Shown here: in pieces, positions 12,606-24,321 of the stretch
Layout: each line of letters starts with the position of its first letter
Position numbering within the stretch: position 1 is the stretch's first letter
Assembly: GCA_003024175.1 (NCBI GenBank)
Contig: MDYQ01000139.1
Coordinates: 1 to 64,000, forward strand
Source: Planoprotostelium fungivorum
Taxonomy: Eukaryota > Evosea > Variosea > Cavosteliida > Cavosteliaceae
Reading direction: 5' to 3'
DNA: 64,000 bases
Notes under the pieces: generated by a model
What the model was told of the DNA's origin: nothing
What the model saw: the letters and a program-made list of their open reading frames with translations, nothing else
Databases searched by the model: none
Made by a program: the position numbers and the translations under genes

Positions 12606-12800
12606 AAGTATAAGGAAAGTACAATAAGGCAAAGAGAAGAATATAATCAGGCAATGAAAAAAGCATAATAAGACAAGAGAAAAGCATAATAAGGCATAAG
12701 AGAAACGTATAACAAGGCAAAGAAAAGAACATAATAAGGCAATGAGAAAAGCATAATAAGAGAAGAACATAATAAGGCAAAGAGAAAATAAGAAGAGATG
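12606..12800. repeat. Degenerate minisatellite, unit about 20-22 bp
   Basis: About nine imperfect copies of a purine-rich unit resembling CATAATAAGGCAAAGAGAAA lie just after the stop codons of two convergent genes. The apparent long minus-strand open frame across it (Leu/Phe/Cys-rich) is a by-product of the repeat, because the PX gene already stops at 12827. Confidence 0.8.
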
Positions 12801-12826
12801 ACACGATGTGTATTGTACACCATTGC

Positions 12827-14543
12827 CTAGTCCAGATTCACGTGAGCGTCTAAGAAGTTCTGCAGACGTGAGAAGAGAGAAGATCAATCGATTCCTCACC
12901 GAGAAGGCCTGATCGATGTAGATGAGTATCCTCTGCAGTCTCTCCTTCGTGCTGACTTCATTGCTCTCTTCCATTGACTTCTCCACCTTCTTCATCAGAG
13001 AAGATTGTTCACCCCACATACTAGCTGGTACTCTACGATCCGGCTGTTTCGACGTGTCAGCCTCATCATCATCTTCATCATCGTCATCATGGCAGACGGG
13101 CCGACTCACCAAGAGGGCCAACTTCATGACCAACTCTTCAGCGATCCCCTCCCACTCTTTCACTCGTTCTTTCAATCCATCTTCCATCTCCGTCTCTCCC
13201 TGCCTCCTTCAGTCCACAGAGAGACAGACGTCTACTACTTCACCTCTTCTATCACGAGATCACAGAACAACTTGTCTTCTGCTCTCTTCATCCTTTCGAG
13301 CGCCTCTTCAGCCCTCTCGGTGCAGAGAAGGATGTACGTCTGCAGCTTCTGGTTGCACTTGCACTGCGGAGACTCTGCTACGATGTCACGCAGCATGGCG
13401 ATGCCGACGTTGAGTCGGTCGGTGTGGGGTTCCATGGTGATGGACTTTTCTTCGAACGTTTGGTACCTTTCGGTGGGGGTATTCTGTTTGGAGATCTGAA
13501 ATCTCTATCAGCGAATGGATGTAGAGGTGATGAGGCGGAGGTTATGATGAGGTGGAGTGATGATGAAGCTCACATCGTTCAAGAAGGTATCGATTCGTAT
13601 GGCACTCTGGCTGAGCTCGTGGAGAAGGGATGTCAATTGTACGTTCTGATGGAGATCAATTGAATGAAGCACTTCATAATCGTCTGAGATGAAATAGACT
13701 ATCTACCGTCGATAGATGGCGTATGATGGATGTATGTGCCTGTTTACCTCTTCATCTTCGATCGGTTCGTGTGATGGAGGAGGTTGAGACAGTCGATCGA
13801 TGAGCCTCTGAGGGGGTTGTATCGATGAGATGAGATCATTGATGTGAGAGTTGTTCGACACCCTCTGTCTCTCTCCCGTGGGAATATAGATGACATCGGG
13901 TACCTTTGATTCGGTAAGATGATGATGATACGATCGGACGTTTCAATGATCCCGTGAACTCACGTGAAGATCACAGGGAGGAGAAGGCAGGAGACCGCTT
14001 CCAAGAGCGCTGAGAATCTTCTTCACCTCCGCTCGTGGACCACCCGCGAAAAACTTTCGAACTGTTTTTGAGATGAGCTTCAAATGGAGGTGATGCATTA
14101 CTCGGTATCGATGAGAAGATGGCAGGGTCGGAGAGGAGTTGTGAGAAGTATTTCTGAAGGCTCGACCTCTGTTCTTCCTGCATGCAAGCTCCTTTTGCAA
14201 TGGCAGGGGAGACACTCCATAGATATTGGATGTGGGGTAATTGGGGTAATATCTCGTGGACGAATTGTTTCTCGAGCTGCGTGATGATTAGACCAAGTGA
14301 AAATGGAGAGGAATCACCTCAGCGTGAAGGATGCTGATATCAAAAGATCGCTTGCGGAGAGTCCAAGAGTCCCGACCGTCGTGGACGAGAAGCTCGAAGA
14401 GCTAAGATGTTTAGAAAATGGAGAAGATCAGGACATCTCACGGAATCATTCGTTCCATTGACTCTCGTACTCGATACTGAAACGACGTCGACCGTTGGGA
14501 ATGTGTTCCAGACGAAACGAACACCCCCATTCACAGGAGCCAT
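12827..14543 (-). CDS. PX-domain (phosphoinositide-binding) protein
   Basis: The start at 14543 (MAPVNGGVRF) opens directly into a phox-homology domain. It contains LFELLVHDGRDSWTLRKRSF and then SSLQKYFSQLLSDPAIFSSI, the usual PX core and C-terminal helices, ending near IRKFFAGG. PX domains bind phosphatidylinositol 3-phosphate on endosomes. Downstream exons encode a Pro/Asp-rich linker (VPDVIYIPTGERQ; PPPSHEPIEDEE). A largely helical C-terminal part follows (TDRLNVGIAMLRDIVAESP; ERAEEALERMKRAEDKL; ERLQRILIYIDQAFS), and the last exon ends NFLDAHVNLD with TAG at 12827. A Glu/Asp-rich stretch (HDDDDEDDDEAD) lies at about 13.08 kb. The helical part is not a family I recognise; sorting-nexin-like trafficking is inferred from PX alone. 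It lies divergent to NKAP, 230 bp away. Confidence 0.72.
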
Positions 14544-14773
14544 CTGAAAGAGGGGTTTGATCATTTGGAGGCGTGGATTGAATAGATTGCGATCATCTCG
14601 TACAAATGACACGTTCTTCAGCAGCATGTTGTCTGTAAATTTCGAGACGTCCGGATGTAAACTCCTCGTTGTAGTTCGAAGCCCATTTTCCAAATCAAAT
14701 TTGATCATCACATCACATCACGGCTGACAACGGCAACCCACTACGGATTGATCGTCTACACACCAGTGAATGA

Positions 14774-15996
14774 ATGGAGAGACAAGATGGAGTGTCACAA
14801 AGCTCGCACGATAGAAGATCGGATTACGGGAGTCGAAGTCATTACGAGTGAGCTATTCCAAATGGTAACGTAATTCCCACTGATGTATCTTCAGGGAGAT
14901 AGATCCAAAGAGGAGAAAGTATGACACGTTCATGGAGTTTCGCAGGGCGATGAGAGATGAGAGAGCGAGAGAGAGCAGAATATCTGTTTGGGAGAAGTCA
15001 CCGGAGCCTCACGTGTACCACGACAAGGTGAACTGTCGGTCGCATCTGCTCCAATCACATTCGTTCCTCTGAAGATATTCAGTATGAAGACAGTCGCAGA
15101 AGCGATACAGATGACAGTGATGGTGGTGATACCTCTCATCAATACATGATCATCTGAATCATCGTCATCACCACCTTTTGAACCCAACACAGATAGACAG
15201 AGCAGAAGGAAGAGAAAGAAAGAGAAGAAGAACAAAAAGAAGAAAAAGTCTAGACGCAGGAGAAGCCCATCATCCTCTTCCTCCTCTTCCTCATCTGAAG
15301 ACGATCAAGGACAATGGGTCGAGAAGGTCATCCAAATACCAACAAAGATCGACACGATCCATGATGATGATGCCATCATCGGTCCGACACCTCTCATCTT
15401 ACCCGATGCAAAGGTGACACACCTCCTCTCAAAGATGAAATCGTCACCATCATCATCACGAAGACATCATGTGACATCGTCCAGGTGGACTATGGAGGTG
15501 ACATCTCTAGAAGTGAAGCTGAAGCCATGTCCAAATACGTCCAAGATAACATGAGGATACCGAGGAGAGGGGAGATCGGTTTGAATCCCGACGAGATTTC
15601 GAAATTTGAAGACGCCGGTTTCGTGATGAGCGGGAGCAGGAACAAGAGGATGACGGCCGTTCGGGTGAAGAAGGAATCACAGGTGTGTAGGATCTACGTG
15701 GTGATATAGATATCATCATCGTGATGGAGATCATGTTATGTTACATCTCCGACATTATAATGCAACGATCGACATTACGATGATGTGATGATGGTGAACA
15801 GGTGATGGACGCAGAAGACAGAAGACAAGCTTATCTACAGACATTCGAAGAGAGAGCCCGAAAAGAAAATCAAATCATATCTGATCTACGCGCCCTCGCG
15901 GCCGCAAAAGTGACTCATCCATCATCATCTCATCCATCATCATCATCCATCATCATCATCCTGATCTTAACACACGAACAGAAGAACGAAGAATGA
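14774..15996 (+). CDS. NKAP: NKAP-family nuclear splicing factor
   Basis: Short exons give an N-terminal MERQDGVSQSSHDRRSDY, then a basic KR/KKEKKNKKKKKSRRRRS tract and a poly-Ser block. The conserved C-terminal SynMuv/NKAP domain follows: VDYGGDISRSEAEAMSKYV, RIPRRGEIGLNPDEISKFE, GFVMSGSRNKRMTAVR, and DAEDRRQAYLQTFEER. This matches animal NKAP almost block for block. NKAP is a nuclear protein associated with the spliceosome and with transcriptional repression. The frame holds across five small introns; the ATG at 14774 is chosen because it is followed by an open exon that splices cleanly. The stop at 15994-15996 lies only eight bases from the convergent gene's stop. The protein is shorter than human NKAP (about 415 aa), mostly in the RS region. 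Confidence 0.9.
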
Positions 15997-16004
15997 ACGC
16001 CTCT

Positions 16005-17166
16005 CTATGTATCTTGACCGTCTGAGGCCTGATTGATCAAGTTCTGCAGCTGTGAGAAGAGATGAGGTGCTGGGCCGTTCAGTATCTGGGCGATGTTGGA
16101 TAGAATGAATTCAGGGTTGGCTCCGTTGTTGAGATGGTTGATGTGATTACCAAAGAGAGAGTAATCGGAGGGGTTTAAAACTTGTTTGATCTGTTTGTAC
16201 AGATGCTGTGAGTGATGAGAAGTTGAGTTTGTGATGATGATTAGTGATGTTGATATGACGATGATGATGTGATGTGATGACTGAAGAGTTACCGTAGCTC
16301 GTTGGTTGACGTCTTCAGGAGGTACTTCGTTCCGGGTGCCCATCTCACTTCTCGCGTGGTACCTGATCACCTCTCAGCCCATGTTCTCACAAGAATGTCA
16401 CCAACATCATGTCTACATGAGATGACCGCTCGTCTCACCTGCTCGCCGGTTCTGGTTCCTTGACTTCTTTCTTCTTTGCCTTTTGGCTCATGCTTCGATT
16501 GGGTTCGGTCATTGCAGACCTGGTGCCGATGTTGTTATACGAAGAAGAAAAGTTCTTTGTGCTGTAATTGTTTGTGTTGGGTGATGGTGGTGCATTCGAA
16601 CTGCGAGCTAAAAAGTTGTTGGTGGCTTCGTCCATCATTCGCGGATCTAACGTTGTTCGATTGAGTGTGGTGTGATCTCTCTCGACCATGTTGATGATGG
16701 ACTGTGTGTGATGTGAGCGTCAGGGAATCGAATGAGATGATACCTTCTTAAACTGTTGCAGTTGTTGGGCGGTGAATTTGAGAGAGTTGATCTGATCGAC
16801 GGCTGCATTTCTTTCCTCCGTCAATTGAACTCTCTCTTGATTTCGATCGGTTACAATCTGTTCCAGCTCTTTGATCCGGAATTGTGAACGTCGCATATCA
16901 TCTTCTTGTGTGACGACCTGAATTGATTCAGGATAGACCGCTTCGCATCGGCGCGACCTACCTGCTGTCTCAAACTTGCATTTATGTTTTTCAGATGGGC
17001 GATCTCATCGGATAGCTCCTTGATCTATTGATGTCAGTGATTCTCCTCTTTAGGTCGACGCCTTCACCTTATCTTCAAATGCATCTTGAACCATTTGCAC
17101 GCCATAGTCGAACCTGACTTCAGGTGGCTGCTTCAGATCCTCTTGAACGAACTGCTTTCCACTCAT
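16005..17166 (-). CDS. At4g15545-like coiled-coil protein
   Basis: The start is the ATG at 17166 (MSGKQFVQEDLKQPPEVRFD). A long coiled coil follows (IKELSDEIAHLKNINASLRQ; QFRIKELEQIVTDRNQERVQ), then TAQQLQQFKKSIINMV and a low-complexity Ser/Asn segment. The C-terminal helical module contains LYKQIKQVLNPSDYSLFGNH, SNIAQILNG and HLFSQLQNLINQA. Order and motifs resemble the plant At4g15545 family, with coiled coil, an FRKTLM-like block and a harmonin-N-like end (FRQVRSRLSYEQF...LYSIFEGLI). Function is not established for the family. It lies tail-to-tail with NKAP and 72 bp downstream of the CLC stop on the same strand. Confidence 0.7.
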
Positions 17167-17238
17167 ACTTTGCATTTAGACCATCGGGTGATGATGCGTT
17201 TGCCGCCATAAATACGACCATTGTAAACGGATTTTATT

Positions 17239-20200
17239 TCAGAGGATGGGCTCCAGCTTGTCTCTGTGTGGACCAGCCGACAGAGTCCTTCTTCGATGCA
17301 CTTCTTCTTGCTCGTGCTCTGGTCCTAACATGTCGTGACGAGTGATCATTCCTGCTACCTTGTGATGTCGATTAGATGATGATGATTATGATGATCTGCG
17401 AACCTGATACTCTTCATCGATGACGACGAGGTGACGTAGACCTAACAGACAGAAGGTGCGGTATGCGTCGACGTAATTCGATTCAACGGGAAGGATAGAT
17501 GCGGATTTATCCGTATCTGCCGTGGAATCAGCACGAAAGAAGCTGACGTGTAATTCTCACAGTGTCTAACGCTCAGTTCGTAATTTTGACTGTCCTTTGG
17601 AAGATCCAATTCTGCCAATAAGATCTTCCTATTTGAATCGATCAATTTAAATTTTCATAGCATAATATAACCGGATGAAGGTGATAAAGTGCTGTAGTGA
17701 AGATGATCAAGATGATGTGGATGATGTCGATGTGATGACAAACTTGTTGAGTAGAGCGATCTTCGACTCGTGATCCATCCATTCTAATTGATCGTGTGAT
17801 TGCTGCGTCTTGTGGTAATACTTGTGATTCGCCAGCAGAACGATGATCTGCTTCCTCGAGATCAACCCCCGGTACGTAGCCTACGCCCCATCAATCTACA
17901 ACCCGCCCACATTTCCCCACCTCCTTTCCGACTCCTTTATCCACGATGACGGGAAATGCATTGTGAGTCGTCGACCTTTCTTGTCAGCGAATTTTCGTCG
18001 GAGTTTCGATCACCTGAGCATCTCCATGACAACATTCAAACTTTCTACCTCGTGGATACACCTGACGGGCGTTGCCATGACATCGCTGGCTGTCAGGGCC
18101 AGAGTGTGGCGTGGAGGCTGGTGGTTCAAGAAGGGAATCTTCTTCAGCTCCAGGAGAGCTTCGTAGATCGATTCGGAGATGAGATCTCCGATCCATTTGG
18201 CCGTCATGGTGGCCAACATGATGGGAAGCATGTATTGGGTGTCTGTTTAGGTCGTGAGAAGTGATCATGACGATGACGATGGTGATCACGATCATGTGAC
18301 GATGACGATGTGATGATGAATGCTCATGATGGTCTCGACTCACTTGCAGTCAATTCGACGACAATGACAACGAGTGAGATGGTTGAACGTGAGAAACCAC
18401 TCATCATGGCCGCCGAACCGACGAGCGCGTACACGCTGGGGTCGATGTTGTGAGACCACAGGGCCAAAAGTCTGCCACAGATCCTTCCATAAGTTGCCCC
18501 GAGCAACATCATGGGGTAAAAGAGTCCTCCCGCGTTTATCGTTCCTGTGCCAAGTCTCAATTTTCCGAAATAAAACGAAATAAAATGTACCGGCGGTGAG
18601 TGTGACCATGGCAAAGTACAAGACTAAGAATCCACACAGAGCACCCATAGAAAACACGTCTCTCGTTCTAGACAAGAGATTTTTCAGCGCGTGGTCTTGT
18701 GGCACTAACAGTAGATTGACAAAGTCGTTATACTGTCCCGCCTGTCTCCCTTTCAGCCGCAGGCGTCGATGTGAAACTTCACCTCGCAGAACATAGAAGA
18801 AGGATGGACTTCGGTTTGGTTCCCTCCACCGCAAACACCTTCGAAGCTCTTCTTGTGGAAGTTGTCGTTGCTGTAACACCGTCCGGCGAGGGGAATCAAG
18901 AAGGTGATGATGCTGAAGAAGAGAACGAGGACCATGATCTGAAGAGGTTCGTCAGCATGAACCGTGATCGTTGGTTGTCGTCGATGATCATGACGATCGG
19001 ATGAACGATGGTGATGGATCGATCGTCTAAGATGATGATCGATGATCATTACCGATCGGCGATCAATGATCGTGATCTCCATGACGATCACCGATCACAT
19101 CGATCATCGACGATGAAGATGAAAAGTCATCTCATCATGAATGCTGATCGATCACCTCGGCAACGCCTCTCCACCAGTGTACTTTGATGTTTGTCCTCCT
19201 CCAGTGATTCAATCGGATGTTCAGTCTCACAAAGGAGCCACCCAAGATACCTCCGATGACACCTAATCCTGCGAATGCGAGGAGTTCCTGCACGCGATAC
19301 AGAGAATTGACGGAAATCTCAAAGGTGAGGAGGCCGTAATCGTTGACTAGAGTGGAAACTCCTGGAGAACTCACGCTCAGGAGTCCCTTCACCGTGAAAG
19401 ATGCCACCATAGCGCCTTTCATATGTTCAGGTGATCTTCTCATCTGAAATAAAAAAGAATAAAATAGGAAGGTATGATTTTGTTTAAGGATGACGTTACT
19501 AGACGTCAAATTGAAATAAATCTGATGGATTTCACGTATGCAATAAAATCATGTGAGAGATTATACATTCCATGGTGATACATTGGTCAATATCACAATG
19601 ACACGAACACATCATATATCTCACCAAAGAAGGTCCTCCAAGTGAGCTCACGAGACCAAAAAGAAGATGTCTCTTCTAACGCGAACAGGAGCCCTCCAAT
19701 GGGTGCACCGAAAGCGGCGGCGATACCTGCGGCCACACCAGAAGTGACAAAGTCTCTCTGTTCTCTATCTGAACGAAGGATATCGAAGAGAAGGGGAAGG
19801 CGCAGCTTGAGCGTGCGAGATTTACCGGCGGAGAGACCACCACCGACCTGACGAGAAGATGAGATGATGCATGGATGAGATGATGCATGGATGAGATGAT
19901 GCAACGGATGGGAGATGGAGCGAATAACGGATTGAAGAGGTGTGCGGGAGAGGTGATGGTGTGATGATGGATGGTGATTCGGTGAGACTCACCATCGAGC
20001 CGATGTGCACCATCGGACCCTCAGGACCGAGGGAAAGACACGAAGAGAAGGAGAAGATGATGGAAATGATCTTTCCTGAGACGGACATGAGATGGCGTCG
20101 TCTCGATCGTGACCATCGCCTCACCTATGAAGGACTTGATGTTGATGGTTCCTCTTATGTTCACTCCATTCAGAAATCCTTTCACCTCTGGAATACCACT

Positions 20201-20800
20201 CCCACCCGCGAGCGGCTATCAATGGTGAGTTGATAATGATGGAAGAGAATGTAAAGACATACACCAAAGAAAGCGACGGTGATGGCACCGAGGAATGCAT
20301 ACGTGGAACAGATACCCCAATAAGCAAAGAAAGAAGCAGCCCTCTCCCCCCTCTCGTCGACTGAGAGGTTGTCAACGAAGGGTGATTAGACCGTGAACTC
20401 ACTTCTCTTGATCGTCTCGAACTTGATTTCTTCCAAGTATTCGATTCCCTTCTTTACTGCGAACGCGATGATTCCTGGATGTTGATGATTTTACCTCCTT
20501 GGATCACCTACTCACCGACTGTGATTCCTGTTATGAGGTATAGAAACCACTTGACCACTACCTTCTGATAGTTCCTCTGCATCGTTCAGTTATCGTATGG
20601 ACATCATTCACTGACCCGTCGGTGATCTGCTGTCTGATAATACATTCTCTGGATGTCATCGTCGGCCGAGCGATAATCTGCACTCTGGAAATGGTGAACA
20701 TCAATATGGCTGTGTCGATCACCTCATTTCGATCAGGTCTGGCCCTTGTAAACCTTCTAGTGATATCTGCCCTGAGGGGAATCGATTCTTCTTCAGCCAT
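17239..20800 (-). CDS. CLC-family chloride/proton exchanger (ClC-6/7-like)
   Basis: This multi-spanning endolysosomal Cl-/H+ antiporter is encoded in about 14 small exons. The start at 20800 gives an acidic N-terminus, [13 protein letters not shown], with a possible dileucine-type sorting signal. Visible CLC signatures are [21 protein letters not shown] near 20.18 kb (Ser typical of chloride selectivity), [13 protein letters not shown] near 20.02 kb carrying the gating Glu, and [20 protein letters not shown] followed by LEETSSFW near 19.7 kb (proton-side Glu retained). Further 3' come [15 protein letters not shown] near 18.5 kb and two C-terminal CBS domains, the second ending [19 protein letters not shown] near 17.45 kb. 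The GxEGP motif is GPEGP rather than GKEGP. The stop at 17239 runs directly into AATAAA. Confidence 0.9.
19858..19906. repeat. Intronic tandem repeat, 16-bp unit x3
   Basis: Three consecutive copies of gatgagatgatgcatg, the last imperfect, lie inside an intron of the CLC gene. Confidence 0.8.
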
Positions 20801-21465
20801 CTCGACGTTTCGGGATGCTCGCATGAACAGACAACCCTCTGGCGCTCGCGAATTTCTGACACCCTCATCTCAACAGAAAACCGGGAGAACTAAGCGCAAA
20901 AACAGTTTTGGATGATTTAACTCTGCGTTCATTTATAACAAGAGAGTCGTGAGAGCTTCTTTGCTGCGACAGTGGAGGGGTAGTGGTGCAACGATTGTAG
21001 AATAAACCTTCATCTCCACATCTTTATTTTCCCATCCGCCACGCACAGCATCCGAGCTGGACATCTCTAAGGAGGCTCCAGCAAAGATGATATACAGCTG
21101 ACATTCACTGCAGTACTGACGACTCTCCGTCTATCCTCTGAAAACATGATGGACATCTTCTCAATGTCGATTCCACAGACCGTGTTACATACGAATCGAT
21201 TCAAAACAGCGTATCAGATGAGTATTCTGTGTTCTCCTTGAAGTTGATGATCCCATCAACATAATTGAACGTCGTTGAGAAATCATCCCTTTCAGTTGTC
21301 TTCGTGGTGCAAGAATATATCATCTACATGCAATGGACATCACCATGTGGATACCATCTTTCCATGCAAGGTCAGGCACCGATCTGCATCAGTGTGGTCA
21401 CGGACTCCCTATGTTATCCTCAAAATGAACCAAACATTATCACGACGTGCCACGCTGAGCCACTA
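20801..21465. other. Intergenic, no gene seen
   Basis: I see no spliceable coding signal on either strand between the CLC start and the tRNA. It should contain the CLC promoter. Short open frames here lack recognisable domains and splice sites. Confidence 0.5.
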
Positions 21466-21538
21466 GCCCGTCTAGCTCAGTCGGTAGAGCGCACGGCTCT
21501 TAACCGTGTGGTCGGGGGTTCGAGCCCCCCGGTGGGCG
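21466..21538 (+). tRNA. tRNA-Lys(CTT), copy 1
   Basis: This is a 73-base intronless cloverleaf. The acceptor GCCCGTC pairs with GGTGGGC, the anticodon arm is CACGG-CTCTTAA-CCGTG (anticodon CTT), and the T arm is CGGGGGTTCGAGCCCCC. Internal A (TAGCTCAGTCGG) and B (GGTTCGAGCC) boxes are present. A T-rich pol III terminator (ctatcttttt) follows. CCA is not encoded. Confidence 0.97.
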
Positions 21539-22128
21539 CTATCTTTTTGCAAAAGATAAGATGACCAGCGTCACGTTAGGTCTTTGATTATTCTCTTGTC
21601 CAATCATCGTATGCAACCAGTATTCGAGAGTATTTGTGTGCAGAATAGCTTCTCTGAAAAGGATGAACATGTTTCGACAGTCTGCCAATAAAGATGCACT
21701 CCACCCACGCACCAACAGATGTATCTTCTTTCTGTTGTCATTGTTCGTGTTCGTGTCTAAATCTGATCGTGATGCGTCTTGGTTGTGTATCAGACAACGA
21801 GAGGTACCTGGCTCCATCGGTGGTGGATTCTTTCAGAGGTAGGGGAGAAGACAGTTTGCCAAAGATGACGGCGGTTCCGATTTGATGAGTCGTAGGACAT
21901 CATCGTTTCAACTTGTAACCACAACGATGGTGACGACAAGCCTATCGGTTCGGGGTATACGCCCTGCGGAGCTTCCGAATATCGCCGCTGGACATGAAGC
22001 ACAGATGTCTCTGTGTCCATCATATGGACATAAAGGTGACAGAGACAACTGCCGTCGACATTGGTTCCGCCGACGTCAATGGAACACCCGGAAATAAACC
22101 CAAGGCTCATTATCTTAGAGCTAGCACC
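21539..22128. other. Intergenic, no gene seen
   Basis: This stretch lies between the tRNA and the lectin/protease gene. Open frames on both strands are short, lack domains and do not splice together. It presumably contains the promoter of the gene starting at 22129. Confidence 0.45.
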
Positions 22129-23951
22129 ATGAGGACCACCCTCTTCATCGTGGCGATGATCGCGACCGCTTTGTCTATGGACCTCTCCGACAAGCGCCCT
22201 CTCTGGGACGACGGAATGAAAGATTACCCCCTGCCCTCTGCGGCATACAAGTTGCAGAATTCACCTGACTCTGGAAACTGCAAGGTCGAGATCTGTGACG
22301 ATGGAAGGCCGATCGTGAGTGGATCATTCCGAGCGGATGATCCGGCGCTGATGGAACGCAGAGCAACACTTGGGTCGTCTATGAAGATGGACCTCGCATC
22401 CTCGTGTGCATCTGTAATAATGCATTCATGAATTTGACTGGTATGGCTTACCGTCAAGGTCAAGTCCCCATCGCTGTTCGGTGTGTCTAAAATCCATCAC
22501 TCTTCTCATCTTTCCATCAGTTCCAGCGTGGCCACCATCACTGCCGGAAGCGATGGAAAGGGTGGAGGTGATTCATCTGCCTCACCCACTACGACTCACA
22601 TCGACAGGTGCTTGGACCACCTTCAACGACATCGCATACTTTGGTGATTTCATGCCTAATGTCTTCATCCACGAATCCGGTCACGCCCTCGATTTCGCAC
22701 AAGGAAACATGTACGGATCCATGGGTCTGTCTGGTGTGTCCATCACTCGTCTGATTCACATCATCCATCGACTCATACGACCGCAGAAGCCGACCAGTGG
22801 CATTCAGCGATCGATTCTTCTTCCTGCGTTCCAGATAATTACGCCAAGACAGACGAAGCCGAGGTGACTATCCATCGAACGACATCATCATCTGATCTTC
22901 CATCAGGACTGGGCTCAGAACACCGTGTTGAGATACTGGGCCAAGGTCCTCGGAAAGCCTTGGGACAACGACGAGACCAGCTGCTTGAAGGACCAACTCA
23001 AGGTCCATCTCCATCATCCATCATGCAACTGACCTCCATCCAGTACGCCATGGAAGCTCTCCCAGAGAGGCCCGCCTTCGACGTAAAGTCTGCCTTCCGA
23101 ATCTCCCCCATCAACAACAAGAACCTTGCTCTGGCCACACTCGTGAGCCCTTTCTCTCTCCTCTCCCCTGACATTACACAAAGAACGACTCCACATCCGA
23201 CAACAGCCCCGTCGCCCTCGTGAAGAGTTCGAACCGACCCTCCCAACTGTGGAAGATCATGCCCACCGCCTACGACTGGCACATCCTGTGCGAGGGTAAC
23301 AGCTACAAGTGTTTAGACAACGAGAGGGACGACAACGTCGGCAAGGAGGCCGTCATCACGTACCGTACCGCATTCGTCTCCATGCAACATCGTTTCGTGA
23401 ACGTCGGTTCGAACACGTACAAGATCATCCACAGGACCTCCGGCTTAGCTCTCTCTGTCGGCTGCAACGGAAGGCCGAGCGATCGCCCTTCTTACGTCGA
23501 AGACGGTGACGACGCGTGTCTGAAGTGGATCGTCGCGAACTCGAAGGGGGCGACATGCGACAACACGGTCGGCTCGGTCTTGTCTTCAGACGCCACGTCT
23601 ACCCTCTATTCGGGTCAGCAAGTGTTGACTTCCCCCGATTGCAACTTACGTCTCGTCATGCAGCCGGACGGAAACGTAGTCGTCTACCAGAGAGACAATC
23701 GAGTAAGGTGGGCAAGCGGAAGTTTCTGTTCTGGACCGAACAAGTTGGTCGTGCAGCCGGATGGAAACTTGGTCGTTTACGATCAGAACATGGAGGCTCA
23801 GTGGTCGACGGGTGAGTTGAGATGAAGAGGAGGGGGCTGAGAGGTGGCAGGGACGTACGACCAAGGAAAGGGACCGTACAAGTTGAACATGGATAACAAT
23901 GCCAAGCTCACGCTGAGGGATAGCACTGGATCTGTCTTATGGACGAACTGA
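22129..23951 (+). CDS. Secreted HExxH metalloprotease-like protein with C-terminal B-lectin domain
   Basis: The start at 22129 begins a signal peptide (MRTTLFIVAMIATALS). A compact protease-like part follows, with NVFIHESGHALDFAQG near 22.67 kb (the HExxH zinc motif) and conserved Cys residues. A segment with RISPINNKNLALATL and a ligand-binding-like stretch (RTSGLALSVGCNGRPS) comes next. The end is a bulb-type mannose-lectin (B-lectin) domain with QPDGNVVVYQRDN, QPDGNLVVYDQNME and a final RDSTGSVLWTN. The repeated QxDGNLVVY blocks each form a mannose-binding strand pair. Six small introns keep the frame; the stop is at 23949-23951. It is inferred to act outside the cell, perhaps on bacterial or fungal glycoconjugates. 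tRNA-Lys genes lie on both sides. Confidence 0.8.
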
Positions 23952-24093
23952 ACGGAATGTGTATGACATAAAATTATTGTTAGAACGACCGTTCAAGTTA
24001 TGGTTGATGTGCACACAATTACATCGCAGTCTTGTATCATTTCAAGAGATGTGACATATGTTGTCAATATAAATATTGTCGTCGCAGCATGTA

Positions 24094-24166
24094 GCCCGTC
24101 TAGCTCAGTCGGTAGAGCGCACGGCTCTTAACCGTGTGGTCGGGGGTTCGAGCCCCCCGGTGGGCG
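24094..24166 (+). tRNA. tRNA-Lys(CTT), copy 2
   Basis: This copy is base-for-base identical to the copy at 21466-21538 over all 73 positions and shares the following gctatctttt terminator. Confidence 0.97.
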
Positions 24167-24321
24167 CTATCTTTTGATCTTTGGCGGTCTGTCGTCCAGC
24201 GTTGGTTGAGAAGCAACCATGATGATGCCACTGCACTGTGGAAGATACAACATATTACCTCATTTATTTGATTGTGTTTATACACTTTGCACATCGTCAT
24301 GCGACACTTCTGATCCATCCA

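Noticed and set aside
12559-12804. Hydrophobic Leu/Phe/Cys-rich minus-strand frame suggesting membrane segments
   Set aside because: It is a translation of the AATAAGG minisatellite; the PX gene stops upstream of it at 12827.
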